Shown piece after piece: positions 20,919-31,499 of a stretch of 64,000 nt of DNA; the first letter of the stretch is position 1; the number at the start of each line of letters is the position of its first letter. Source of the stretch: Bradysia coprophila (lineage: Eukaryota > Arthropoda > Insecta > Diptera > Sciaridae). The notes under the pieces are model-generated. The model was not told where the DNA came from, ran no database searches, and saw only the letters and a program-made list of their open reading frames with translations. Both the position numbers and the translations under genes were made by a program. The stretch is taken from positions 3,283,620 through 3,347,619 of the forward strand of contig NW_023503375.1 in assembly GCF_014529535.1 (NCBI RefSeq). The letters are read 5' to 3'.

Positions 20919-20925
20919 TTTTATA
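20919..20925 (-). promoter_or_regulatory. TATA box of small secreted peptide gene
   Basis: TATAAAA on the minus strand, with an ACTGACATC stretch 15-25 bp downstream and the start codon at 20866. The spacing fits a TATA-driven start near 20895. Confidence 0.55.
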
Positions 20926-21376
20926 GTTTAGTTATTGTTTTAGAGTGTTTATTGCGAAGAATCAAGATAACAATTTCTCTGATCGAAAAAATTCAAAAAT
21001 CCCCCAATCAAACCACTCGAAATATATTATATGTATTTGCGCTTCAATTTCAAGAGTTTTTGATTGTAATTACGCTCAATTAATTAATTATATTTACGAG
21101 ACAACAATGATGGCGAGTCTTCTGATAGAATTTAAATTACCATCCAAGAGCTGCAGTTAATATAGACGTCAATTACTATTGCTCAAGAAAATAACAAATC
21201 TACCACCTAGGAAATTACCTCTACTTGCCATCTCCGCCAGCAGCAGCAGCAAATAGCCTCTTGCTATAATTATTTCTTCAGCAATATTTCATGGTGTCTC
21301 CTCTTCGGCAATTCATTATTGCCTCTTATCGACAAAAAAAACTCCGAACGAGCAAGTTTTTGTTTATCATTTAAAC

Positions 21377-21522
21377 CAACGCACTTCAAGCATGAGTGGT
21401 ACTCTAAATAGAAAACTGAAACTGTATCAAACAAATTTTGGCACTATACGAAAATCTGGAAACATTTTTCATACAAAATAGTACTCTATTTGGCAGATGT
21501 CACTTTTGCTTGAAGTGCGTTG
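21377..21522. mobile_element. MITE with CAACGCACTTCAAGC ends
   Basis: Terminal inverted repeats CAACGCACTTCAAGC and GCTTGAAGTGCGTTG, with inner inverted motifs GTACTCTAAATAG and CTATTTGGCAG. A second member is at 29661-29821. TTTAAAC-like sequence flanks both sides and may be the target duplication. It is non-coding. Confidence 0.75.
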
Positions 21523-21825
21523 TTTAAACAAATATAAAAATTACTTCCTTGGTTACCACAGTTTGCCTCCTGAAGATAGATTTTACGTAATTTCACTTCG
21601 TTCGGGTTACAAGCGAAAGTGCCTAAAATCAACCGTCAACAACAGATGCGCATAAGCTCTCAGTCTACTTATAAGTGTGCTTTGATAATCATTATCAGAA
21701 CTGGATAATAATAAGAAAGGATTAACTCTCTGACGAAAATAATTTTGAAGTCGCCAGAGCAAATGTGGTAACAGAGGCGTAGACAGGCACACTACTAACT
21801 TGTTTCGAGTCATTTGGCAAGCATG

Positions 21826-21896
21826 CAAAGCACGCAAGCATGCAAAGCACGCAAGCATGCAAAGCACGCAAGCATGCAAAGCTTTGAAGCATGACA
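21826..21896. repeat. 17-bp minisatellite
   Basis: Four near-exact copies of GCAAGCATGCAAAGCAC in tandem. Each unit contains the palindrome GCATGC. The repeat creates a Cys/Ala/Leu-rich open frame on the minus strand, which I do not consider a gene. Confidence 0.8.
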
Positions 21897-21916
21897 TCAG
21901 TAAAATGATTGTACAT

Positions 21917-22030
21917 CTTACTTCACTTACTTGATCTAAGTATTTTCAGAAGATTGATTCAAAATCTCTTACTTCATTTGTTTAAACATACAGATTTTGT
22001 CGATGGTGTCAATAACAGTTGGATAGACGT
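21917..22030. repeat. remnant of the TTAA MITE family
   Basis: Contains TACTTCA, AGTATTTTCAGAAGATTGAT and TCTCTTACTTCATTTGTTT, the sub-terminal motifs of the CCTGTTACAGACGGC family. Its ends are lost. Confidence 0.4.
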
Positions 22031-22044
22031 TCGTTGCTAATAGG

Positions 22045-23034
22045 AACAAGAATAGACCGGCTGAAGCCTGGTGAGGTCTTTTTTCATTTTTTTTCAATTT
22101 CTGTTTACTACTAGCTTGGTACTCATTCAAGTACCACTTTGGTATTCAACTACCAAATTTTGGAATTATAAATAGGCAAGCAAGCCGATTAATTTCATCA
22201 GTCGTTGTGCAGCTCTCAAACAGTAAACATATCTACAACATCCGTATTAGTCAACTACCATGTTGGTAGTCAACTACCACTTTGGTAGTCAACTACCACT
22301 TTGGTAGTCAACTACCACTTTGGTAGTCAACTACCACTTTGGTAGTCAACTACCACTTTGGTAGTCAGTCAACTACCACTTTGGTAGTCAGTCAACTACC
22401 ACTTTGGTAGTCAACTACCACTTTGGTAGTCAACTACCACTTTGGTAGTCAACTACCAAATACTCGATTTATAAATAGACCAGCAGGCCGAATAATTTCG
22501 TCAGTCGGTGTGCGTCTATCGAGTAAGAAACATCTTTGCTGATAAATATTTTGGGGGTCCAACTACCAACAACTACCAAACTTTCAAATTGCAATGTCTG
22601 CTTTGAGCGATTGGTTACCAGATAACAAATAATAATTGATTTGCCTGGTGTTGGTTTGCTCATAGTAGCATTGCAAACCTACCAACGTGGTAGTCAACTA
22701 CCAAATTGTTGAGTTATAAATAGGCAAGCAGGCAGAATAATTTCGTCATTCGGTGCGTAGCTCTCAAACGGTAAACATCTCTGCTGCTAAATATTTTGGG
22801 GGTCCAACTACCAACAACTACCAAACTTTCAAATTGCAATGTCTGGTATGAGCGATTGGTTACCAGATAACAAATAATAATTGATTTGCCTGGTGTTGGT
22901 TTGTTCATAGTAGCATTGCAATTTTAACTTTTATCAATCACATTTTATATGTGACACAGACGGACGGACGGACGGACGAACGGACAGATGAAGTGCCCAC
23001 GATAGGTCTTTTTTTCCTATGGAAAAAAGACCTA
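22045..23034 (-). mobile_element. palindromic-array element with GGAC microsatellite
   Basis: Inverted relative of the element at 56378-57775. One end is GGTCTATTCTTGTTC-like (22045-22085). About eleven tandem copies of a 19-bp unit containing TGGTAGTTGACTACCA follow (22250-22460). Then come two copies of a 250-bp spacer (CTATTTATAA, CACCGACTGACGAAATTATT, AACTACCAACAACTACC), a (GGAC)n tract near 22960, and a terminal hairpin AGGTCTTTTTTTCC/GGAAAAAAGACCT at 23004-23033. It has no coding capacity. Microsatellite plus terminal hairpin recalls Helentron-type DINE/HINE elements, which is inference. Confidence 0.7.
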
Positions 23035-23107
23035 AAAACTCAAATATCCAATGCTATACTCAAATCGAATTCTTTATTTTGGTTGAAAAAAGGTGCGGTA
23101 GATCAGC

Positions 23108-23273
23108 ATTACCCTGTCACTGACGGCAATCATATTAACAGTTTTACTATTCAAACTATTACTTCATTTGACCGAAGATTTTCAGAGCTGTATATGACCT
23201 CATTAGTCAGCGCTTGTCGTTTATTCTTGCTGTCGTTGTCGATATCAGATGACAGCCGTCTGTAACAGATTAA
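23108..23273. mobile_element. TTAA-family MITE upstream of the Toll-like gene
   Basis: It runs from ATTA-CCCTGTCACTGACGGC to GCCGTCTGTAACAG-ATTAA, with the family's ACTATTCAAACTATTACTTC interior. It lies about 200 bp before the first identified exon of the receptor gene. Confidence 0.7.
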
Positions 23274-23472
23274 AAGTTGCATCTACCTCGTTAGCTATTC
23301 GTCCGCGTTCCCTTGCATTTTGTTATAAATCTATATAGGTACTTAGGTTCGGATATATTCAGTCCAATACGATCAATCTAAAAATGAACTGAGTCATTCA
23401 AAGCACACAAAATTAGAATCGTACCAACCGATATACCAATAACCAGTCAATGTTTTCTATTTCTAATTTCAG

Positions 23473-25974
23473 CTGAAATGACTTTGGATTTCTCAGGTTT
23501 CGTTGCGTTAAACTCTACCGCGTTAGCTGATGAAATTCGGTACATACAAGACACGCAGCTTTTGGGAGAACCAGACATTGTGTTTATGTCCATTGCAAAC
23601 TCCAATCTTACCGAGATACCCAAAGACGCACTTGGTCTGTTACAAGAAACATTACAATATCTGTCCTTGTCAGGAAACGATTTTTCCGATGATGAGGAAA
23701 GGCCGGAAACAAATTTGGTATTCAATTCACCAACATTATTCAATAGAATGGATGCGTTAAGGGAACTTGATATGAGAAAGTGCAATATTCATCATCTACA
23801 AGACGACGCATTTAGAGAACTAATTAATTTGGAGAAACTTTTTCTATCTCATAATTACATTGACCAGATTGAAACAACAGTATTCAGTACCATACCGAAT
23901 CTAATACATCTAGACCTATCGCACAACAACGTCGACGAGAATACACTAACAAGAGGCGCTCTAACGAAAACATTCGAGGGCATTAAATTCGATAACGATT
24001 TTCAATTCAGCCATCTGAAAGGTTTGTTGTTCCTCGACCTATCGCACTCGAAGGTATCTATATTGAGCACACCATCATTTACTGCAATGCCTTCCTCGCT
24101 ACGAATGCTGAGCTTATGCTACACAACCATTTCGCATATTCCCGAAGGAATGTTTAAGGATTCCAATTTACAAGTACTGGACCTATCAGGAAATCCATCT
24201 CTGGCCTATTATTCGCAAGGTGGATCCTTATCGAATTTATCCCATTCACTTCAGGTTTTGTCCATGGAGGACTCGATGATAAAGAAGCTGGGATTGATTT
24301 GCAAATTGAAAAACTTGAAAATTTTACAATTGGAGGGAAACAACATCAATCAGATCAATCGCAACACGTTCGACGGTCTGGAACATCTGGAAATGTTGGA
24401 TTTGAGTTCGAACCATTTGAGTAATTGGTATTCGCGGGTCTTCGAAAATAATCCGAATCTGAGATTGTTGAAGCTTCGCAACAATAACATTAATTTGATC
24501 ACATCCGCTATGTATGACGATTTTTCCTCGCTGAAGTACCTTGCGTTAGGTAACAATGATTTCATTTGCAATTGTGAAATGAGAGAATTCATTGATCGAG
24601 CGATTGAGAATAGCCACAGGGTAAATTCAAGCCATATCGAAAGTGAAATGCCAACCGTAGCCGATACACTGAGTGACATTGTAGCGAGTGGTTACGAAGC
24701 TATGCTCAACAAGAATTTAACATTTTCGTACAACATTCGCCAGCGCATATTGTACGATTATCTAGCTACGATAGACACCAGCTACGAAAACATTTTGAAA
24801 ACGAAGAAGAAGAACGTGAAGTATAATCTACAAGTTTACAAACCGAAACCAGCAGGAAATCCGAAAATTATCAAACGGAGTACGGATGACGAGGAAACTC
24901 CAACCGACGTCGAGAACGAGGTCGACGACGACGATTTAGATTTCACTTTTCAGCTGCTTGACTTCTTTGAAGACAACTACAAATGCATCAACTCCTCCTC
25001 GAATAAATACCACAATTTAAGTGAAATCGACGAGTGCATCGAAAGTCGATCACTGGGCATCGGTGACATCCAATCCATTTCAAATAAATTGATCATCATC
25101 ATATCGGTATTCGTCTTCATTCTCATTTCGTTTCTGGTCATCTACTATAAGTGGTGGTATGTTCGATACTTCTTTGTGATCATAAAAAATGCGGCGATTT
25201 TGAGTTACCTGGGAAAGGAAAAAATCGTCCAGGTTTCGCGCGAGGAAGAAGAGGACGAAGCTTTTACGTATGATGTTTTCGTCAGCTACTGCGAACAAAA
25301 TCGCGATTGGATCATTGACGAGTTCCTTCCTAATGTGGAACATCATCGGGATATCAGGGTGTGCTTGCACGAACGAGATTTTCAGGTAAAGGATTTAATA
25401 TAAACTAATGGTGAATCAGGCATTCAACGTTTTTGTTGTTGTCGGTTAGGTGGGATTAAGCATTTTGGAGAATATTATTTCGTGCATGGATCGCTCCAGA
25501 TGCTTGTTACTGGTGGTTTCACAGAGTTTTCTGTTGAGTCAGTGGTGCCAGTTTGAAATGTAATTCGATTGTAACGTCAGTTCAATGAATTTTGATAATT
25601 AAATATTTTGTCTTTCAGGCACCTTGCGCAGCATAGGTTCGTCCAATAATTTTTTTTTTCAATTACTTCAGTAACTAACTTGTCTTTGATCAAAACCAAA
25701 TTTCTATTTCATAATCAGGTTGCTAGAAACGCATCGCGACCAACTCATACTGGTGTTGCTCGAAGATATACCAACAAGAAAACGACCCAAAACATTGCAT
25801 TATTTGATGAAAACGAAGACTTACATCAAGTGGCCCCAAAGTGAATCGACGACGGACAATCATGGCTTCAGAGTCGACAAAGAGGGTTTACACATCGAAG
25901 AAGAGAAAAAAATGTTCTGGAGGCGTTTGACGAGAGCATTGGTGCCGTATGATTATGATGAAAGTCGTAGCTGA
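23473..25974 (+). CDS. Toll-like receptor (LRR-TM-TIR), 5' exon missing
   Basis: A membrane pattern-recognition or cytokine receptor that signals through its TIR domain to MyD88-type adaptors. Exons: 23473-25385, 25450-25559, 25619-25636 (18 nt) and 25719-25974; phases agree and give about 764 residues. About 13 leucine-rich repeats span residues 35-360 (for example LIHLDLSHNNV, LKILQLEGNNI), ending in a CNC cysteine cap. An unusual acidic, Lys/Asp-rich stretch (about 370-510) precedes the remaining cysteines. One membrane segment is at about 536-558 (IIIISVFVFILISFLVIYY). The TIR domain shows box 1 YDVFVSY, box 2 LHERDFQVGLSI across an intron, and box 3 FW. The first exon follows a TTTCAG acceptor, so signal-peptide coding lies upstream and was not found. 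The single cap without an N-terminal one recalls Toll-9-type receptors. Confidence 0.92.
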
Positions 25975-26275
25975 ATTTCTCGATCGGTTTTTCTTAGGTT
26001 TAATCAATCGTATTGAAATTTTATCAGTTGATTAAAAAGAAGAAAAAAGAAAAATGGTTTTAATTGCTAAAATATCCATAGAGATAAAATAGTATTTTCG
26101 CTTGAAAACGAGGCAGGATGTTTGCAATAACTGAATGAACCTCGTGTGCTAAGGCTTCATAAAGCAGCCTAATAAAGTACTTTGCACCTCGATTGCATAA
26201 ATAACTATGTTTCTATTGACGGTTTCTGTTTTTTCAATTCCTCTATTTTCTCCTTTGTTCGCTGGATTGCAGCTT

Positions 26276-26527
26276 TTAGAACTGCATATGCCTTAATTCA
26301 CTTATTTTCTCGGTTACAGCTTTAAGCAAACACTTGTTACTGTCGATCAATAACTTTTCCGCCACTTTTAACATTGCCAATTTATCGATTTCCCTTATCT
26401 TGTCGTCCTTCGGTTTTTTTGTCCTTATGTTCACGATCAGCTCTTTCGTCCTGCTGCTTTTTTCTAAATCAGATATGGGAATATTCATAACACCCTTGTA
26501 GACGTCAATACCATCCTTGATTTCACC
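26276..26527 (-). CDS. isolated exon, possibly AHA1-like (Hsp90 co-chaperone)
   Basis: An 84-codon frame follows an ATAATCTCTTTAG acceptor on the minus strand. It contains a VYKGVMNIPISDLEKS stretch, a charged beta-strand-like segment and a helical end (KLAMLKVAEKLLIDSNKCLL). The order (YKG, IP-LSDE-like turn, alternating strand, Lys/Asp loop, long helix) resembles the C-terminal half of the Aha1_N domain that binds the Hsp90 middle domain. The match is weak and the rest of AHA1 is not seen nearby. It may be one exon of a divergent gene, a decayed copy, or something else. Confidence 0.35.
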   Translation of the reverse strand, partial: GEIKDGIDVYKGVMNIPISDLEKSSRTKELIVNIRTKKPKDDKIREIDKLAMLKVAEKLLIDSNKCLLKAVTEKISELRHMQF

Positions 26528-26539
26528 CTAAAGAGATTA

Positions 26540-27550
26540 TTTTTTCACTTATAAAATTCTTGAAAATTGCACCTCGGTGAAACTTGGTGCTATACCAAAA
26601 CGACGGTAAAACATTTTTTTAAATTTTTTTTATTTTTGTATGTTCTAGTAGACCCTCTAGATGCCGTACAGAGTGAGAACTCTGCAAAAGCATCTGTAAA
26701 TTTTTTTTGTTCGGACCCACAATCCAGATACCTCGTTTAGCTCGAATTTTTTTTTAAAGTAGCTGTGCAAGCGTATATTGACTTCTAAAAAAAAAACTTT
26801 TTGCTGATTATTATTTCTAGTGCGATGGTGAATCGCTGTAGGTCGGAATCTCTAAAAATAAAAATTGAAATCGACACTACCCAATATTGAAAAAGTAGGA
26901 CACTGTGGGAGCGCTGCATATTTCTTCCATTAGAGAAGAATAATTTTCGATTATACATACTGGTTGAATAATTTTGATGGGGTGTTTCCCCACTATACAC
27001 AGTATACTATAAAATCCATTACATAGCTCGCTGGATCGGAATAAAAAAGGAGTCTTGTTTTCGTGTATTGATTGACCTCGATTTCGACTCGGCTAAACAA
27101 AATCACACAAAAACTTAAATTTTCATCTCTTGTTATGTAAAAGCCTATTTCGTAATGATATTGTGACGATGTCGTAAATTGTACTACACGAAATATCGAG
27201 ATTTATTTAGAGTAATTAATATATCCAAATGCAAAAATGTGACCTGTCCAACTAGTGAATTATATGAAAAATGAAATTGTATTAATATAGTCTCATTTTC
27301 AATTGCTAACTAGACTGACGATTGTTTTTCTTCTGAGGGATCAAACGACAGACTATTATGAACGAAGTTAAATCAATGATAGGTCATTCTTTGCATAATT
27401 CACTAATTTGACATCTGCATTTAGGTATGAAAGTATCCCTTACCATTGCGTATCTCTCGCGTAACAATTATAGAATAATGATATCGACAATTAAAATATC
27501 CACTTATTCACTTATCCGCCACACCGATGTGGCGTAATCATGTTGGTTAA
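26540..27550. other. non-coding, no gene seen
   Basis: AT-rich DNA with poly-A/T runs between the AHA1-like exon and the retroelement remnant. No coding region or repeat boundary was recognised. Confidence 0.4.
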
Positions 27551-27552
27551 AA

Positions 27553-28292
27553 ACGCTATGAAGATGTTTTTAAAGAATCATTGGAATCCCTGCTCAATAT
27601 TCAATTAACACCAAAAGCCTGGTCAGAATCCGCTCTGCCTATTAAAAGTGGAGGTATTGGAATCAGGCACGCGACCGAAATCGCTTTACCATGCTTCCTC
27701 TCATCAATTTACCAAGTTTTTGATTTGGTGGATGATCTGTTATCTGAAGAATACCAACAGACTGATCCTCCTAAATCTGAAGAAGAAGAACTTTGGTGTG
27801 AAGAGTTTTATTTGGTAAATTGCCAGTTGAAGGATTACGACGTTTTCAAAAAATATGGGAATTGGACGCAATCAAAAACAAAATCGATTCCTTGAGCACA
27901 TCTTTCGAGAAAACAGTAGACAAAGCAAGATTCTTGGCTAATTCTATAACAGAAACAGGCGCTTGGCTTCAAGTATTACCATCGCCACAATTGGGAACAC
28001 ATTTGTCTAATGACGAATTCAGAATCGCAATGTCTCTTCGTCTTGGTACGACCATTGTCCAGCCTCATACATAAGTGCATCTGTGGAGAGAAAGTAGACG
28101 AATTCGGACGACATGGGCTATCTTGTTCAAAAGCCAAAGGTACAAAAGTCAGACATGCCATGCGACAGTGAACAATATCCTTCAACGATCGCTACGATCA
28201 GCTGAAGTACCTGCAAATTTGGAACCACCTGGTTGCTCTAGACCAGATGGGAAGAAGCCAGACGGATTGACTCTAATACCCTGGGCAAAGGG
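27553..28292 (+). pseudogene. non-LTR retrotransposon remnant, 5' part (RT end, zinc knuckle, endonuclease start)
   Basis: Several frames must be read in turn. First comes a post-RT segment with LPIKSGGIGIRHATEIALPC, typical of arthropod non-LTR elements. Next is a linker ending SNDEFRIAMSLRLG. Then a Cys/His knuckle (KCICGEKVDEFGRHGLSC), and a restriction-like endonuclease start with RPDGKKPDGLTLIPWAKG, whose PDG and later WD residues form the nuclease core. Stops and frameshifts near 27850, 28072 and 28150 make it inactive. The reading continues at 29111 after a later insertion. Confidence 0.85.
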
Positions 28293-28440
28293 TGTTGGAG
28301 AAATCAAAGTAGCATGAATTACAGGAATTAATTTGTGTTTCTACTTAGTAGCCTTAATCAAAATTCTAAATGTTGTTTGTCACTATTAAAAAGTATTTCG
28401 ACCGAACCAGTTCTTTCCATCCGTTCCCCAGTTTCCAACA

Positions 28441-28454
28441 GGTTATGGGCCCAG
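28441..28454 (+). other. copia-type primer-binding site
   Basis: GGTTATGGGCCCAG directly abuts the CCAACA end of the first terminal segment. It is complementary to the anticodon-stem region of initiator tRNA-Met, as in Drosophila copia. Confidence 0.7.
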
Positions 28455-28499
28455 GGACGTTCATTAAATCGTGTGGAAATCAATTAATGAAGCGTAATT

Positions 28500-28815
28500 T
28501 GGCATGCCACGAGAGAATTGCATAGCAGCGTAAGAGCATGGCAAGGCATAGCAAGGCATAGCAGCGTAGCAATTCATAGCGGCGTAGCAAGGCGTAGCAG
28601 AATAGCTGAATATTGTTTCGAGATTCACAAGTAATTTGGAAGATGGACACATTATTTCGGTGAAGATATATGATGGCGTAGCTTCGGTGTAGCATTGCAT
28701 AGCAACGACATGGCAATTTGTATAGCTGAGCATAGTGATTGGAGTACCATAGAAGGTCACATAGCTGAGCATGGCAGAATGCATAGTCTTGCATGGCGTT
28801 GCATAATCAAGCATT
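28500..28815. repeat. degenerate GCATAGC/GCGTAGC repeats
   Basis: The interior of the copia-like element is built of irregular short units such as GCATAGCAGC, GCGTAGCAA and GCATGGC at 8-20 bp spacing. On the opposite strand this gives Tyr/Cys/Ala-rich frames without gene character. Confidence 0.6.
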
Positions 28816-29110
28816 GCACAAGGACTGTTTGAATATATAAATTAATAGACTCGACGGAAATCGTTAATTCAGGAGGAGACGGATTCTTCTTTAAATTGTT
28901 TGTTCAACGAATCAATATGCAAAATTGAGACGTACAAATTGATTTGATTGAGGAGGAGTGTTGGAGATCGACATAGAAATCGTATCAATTTGTAATCAAA
29001 GTAACATTTAGTCTAAATTATATATTCGTCATGTTCTGACGTATTAAACTTTTCTCCGTATTAATCGTTGTATCACTGAACTCATGTCCCAAGATTCGCG
29101 GACTCCAACA

Positions 29111-29479
29111 AAGGGCAAATCATTGCTCTGGGATTATACGTGCAGAGACACCTTCGCTCCATCATATTTGAGCTCAACATCGAAACATGCAGGACATGCA
29201 GCCAAAAAAGCAAAAGTTGACAATATCAATCACTATTCCGAACTATCAAATCAATTTGTTTTCGTGCCGGTCGCCTCAGAAACTTCTGGAATTTTCGGAA
29301 AACTTGCCATGAATTTGATAAAGAAAATAGGGAGTAAAATTGCTGATTTAACAAACGAAAAGCGCTCAACTACTTACTTAATTCAACGAATAAGTGTAGC
29401 TATACAAAAAGGAAATGTGGTTTCGATATTAGGTACAATACCTGAATCGAAAAACCTCGGCGAAATTTTCTATCTTTAA
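29111..29479 (+). pseudogene. non-LTR retrotransposon remnant, 3' part
   Basis: Continuation of the remnant at 27553-28292. The frame picks up at GKSLLWDYTCRDTFAPSYL, the WD..D part of the endonuclease, and runs through FVFVPVASETSGIFG and a QRISVAIQKGN..LGTIP end to a natural stop. This last 120-codon part is intact, in contrast to the broken 5' part. Confidence 0.85.
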
Positions 29480-29660
29480 ATTGTAAAATCTTTGATATTC
29501 AAATTAATCTGAAATAAATGAGAATTCAGATATTCAAAGACATAATTCATAATCACAGACTCTTTTTCATGATTTAATTTTATTGTTTTTCTTTTTCTAA
29601 GTGTGGAACGACTATAGTTTCAACTTACACCGTCTTACATATGCAAATAACGTATTAAAA

Positions 29661-29821
29661 CAACGCACTTCAAGCAAAAGTGATACTCTAAATAGGGTAC
29701 TAAAACTTGACAGTGCTCCATACAAAATTTTACACTGTAAAAAGAGTGGGGATAAAATTTCATACAAAAAGTACTCTATTTGGCAGCTGTCATAAATAGC
29801 ACTTTTGCTTGAAGTGTGTTG
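29661..29821. mobile_element. MITE with CAACGCACTTCAAGC ends, second copy
   Basis: Inverted ends CAACGCACTTCAAGC and GCTTGAAGTGTGTTG, with ATTAAAA directly repeated on each side (29654-29660, 29822-29828), a probable target duplication. Inner motifs match 21377-21522. Confidence 0.8.
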
Positions 29822-30174
29822 ATTAAAACAAAAGAAGATGTAGATTTCATCACAGTCTGTTTAAAATATCGGATCATGTCCGGAGCGATAGCGAAGGACT
29901 TGACGCAGTCTAACTTCCAAAAAAAGAACGAAGAAATTTTTTTGAGACGCGGCAACTATATATAGGCGAGAATTTAAGTTTCTTTCCTTTGGCCTGTATC
30001 ACCACAAATCCTATTCTATCTTATTCGCGCTTCAAATACGAGCAAAACGAGCTATCACTCGACTATGTAACTTTAAAATTGCCGGAAATACATCGTTTTG
30101 AAGTTGGTCATTTTGATAGAAAATGCACCAAATTAACGTTTTCCAAACAATCAAAATCTTTCAACTTACTCTGT

Positions 30175-30470
30175 ATGTTTCTATCTATCTGTCTATCTGT
30201 CTATCTGTCTATCTATCGACGGTCGATCTCGGAAACTAGTCAGCCAATCTCCATGAAATTTTGCAGGAACCTCAGGGTGGGCATAAAAATGAAAATGTGA
30301 TACGCCATTACCCCAGGAAAAACCAGAATTTTGTTTTATTGGCCTCGAAGTGGTTTCTGAGTGTGGTTTTCGAGGGTCGGGAACGCGTTTTCGGCTGTAG
30401 CTTAGCTGTATTGAAACCTACAGAGGCGTGCGACCCATCAAATGAAAGGTATTCGTAACACGATTCGAAC
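30175..30470 (+). repeat. microsatellite-headed dispersed element
   Basis: A (TCTATCTG)n tract at 30180-30218 leads into CGGTCGATCTCGGAAACTAG and a 250-bp non-repetitive body. This arrangement is common in dispersed non-autonomous elements of invertebrates. No second copy is in the window, so the boundaries are guesses. Confidence 0.4.
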
Positions 30471-30584
30471 AAAAAAATAATTAAAAAAATCGGGGCAGAT
30501 TCGTTTGAGCTAGAGTGATTAGAGTGACCAAATTTTGAGCTACTCGAGCGTAGGATGAAAGGACTAATATTTTTTTGGGTTATG

Positions 30585-30865
30585 AGAGATAGAGAATTAC
30601 TTTCTTCGGCAAAGTCTCAGAGTTTTACGAGTAGAACAGAGGGGCATATGTGAAAAATGTCGAAAGTTGGAAATGGGTGGGTCAATTATGTTTTTAGAGG
30701 TATTTCTTGAATGGTGACAGATAGCGAGTTACTTTCTTCGGCAAAGTCTCAGAGTTTTACGAGTAGAACAGAGGGGCATATGTGAAAAATGTCGAAAGTT
30801 GGAAATGGGTGGGTCAATTGGGGTTTTGGAGATATTTCTTGAATGGTGGCAGATAAAGAATTACT
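30585..30865. repeat. 127-bp tandem duplication
   Basis: Two nearly identical units start at AGATAGAGAATTACTTTCTTC and AGATAGCGAGTTACTTTCTTC, each containing CAGAGTTTTACGAGTAGAAC and GTTGGAAATGGGTGGGTCAA. A third unit begins and breaks off near 30865. Confidence 0.85.
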
Positions 30866-30977
30866 TTCGTCAAATTTTCGAATTTTGTCAAATTTTCGAA
30901 TTTCGTCAAATTTTTGAATTAAAACTGTAAACTGTTATAAAAAGCAGTGTTGACTACACTTCTAAAACGACTGATAT

Positions 30978-31495
30978 CCCAACAAAAATCTCTTCGAGAA
31001 AAGTGTGACGCAGTCTTTGAAAAACAATTTCTAAAATGAATGATATCGCTAGAGTTGACGCTTTCAGCTTCGTTACGCAAAAATTAAATTTTATACCCAA
31101 TTAGTTCAAACAAGCTGGCTTAGGTTTTCTCATCATCTCCCAAATAATTTTTACAAAAAAAAAAATTAGACTGGAAACTACCAAAATTTTACCAAAAAAA
31201 TCTGCGTCGCAAAGTGGCAGATGTTCAGGAACAGACCAGCAAGAAAATTTATCTGCCACATGCGACGCAGATTTTTTTGGTAAAATGTTGGTAGTTTCCA
31301 GTCTAAATTTTTTTTTGTAAAAATTATTTGGCAGATGATGAGAAAACCTAAGCCAGCTTGTTTTAACTAAAATTGGGTGTAAAATTTAATTTTTGCGTAA
31401 CGAAGCTGAAAGCGTCAACTCTAGCGATATCATTCATTTTAGAAATTGTATTTCAAAGACTGCGTCACACTTTTCTCGAAGAGATTTTTGTTGGG
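30978..31495. mobile_element. 518-bp near-perfect palindrome
   Basis: The arms start CCCAACAAAAATCTCTTCG and end with its reverse complement, and pair over roughly 240 bp to a small loop near 31230. Long stretches such as TCTGCGTCGCA and GTTGACGCTTTCAGC pair exactly. A diverged relative of the right half lies at 61905-62205. It is a foldback-type non-coding transposon whose transcript would form a long double-stranded RNA. Confidence 0.8.
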
Positions 31496-31499
31496 TGAG

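Larger units (their letters stand above)
28293..29110 (+). mobile_element. small copia-like TG..CA element (TRIM-like)
   Basis: The insertion starts TGTTGGAG and ends CTCCAACA, and is flanked by the 5-bp duplication AAGGG (28288-28292 and 29111-29115). Removing it restores the endonuclease frame exactly. At 28441 the sequence GGTTATGGGCCCAG matches the copia-type primer-binding site, complementary to the internal part of initiator tRNA-Met. It follows a 148-bp TG..CA segment directly. A purine tract AGGAGGAG precedes a final TGTTGGAG..CCAACA segment at 28959-29110. These are the parts of a miniature LTR retrotransposon with no coding capacity. The two terminal segments do not align well by eye, which is odd for LTRs. 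Confidence 0.7.

Noticed and set aside
21607..21916. Cys/Ala/Leu-rich minus-strand frames that look like a small Cys-rich protein
   Set aside because: They are translations of the 17-bp minisatellite in two frames; composition follows the repeat, not a gene.
28464..28814. Overlapping minus-strand frames rich in Tyr, Cys and Met
   Set aside because: Both frames arise from the GCATAGC-type repeat inside the copia-like insertion.
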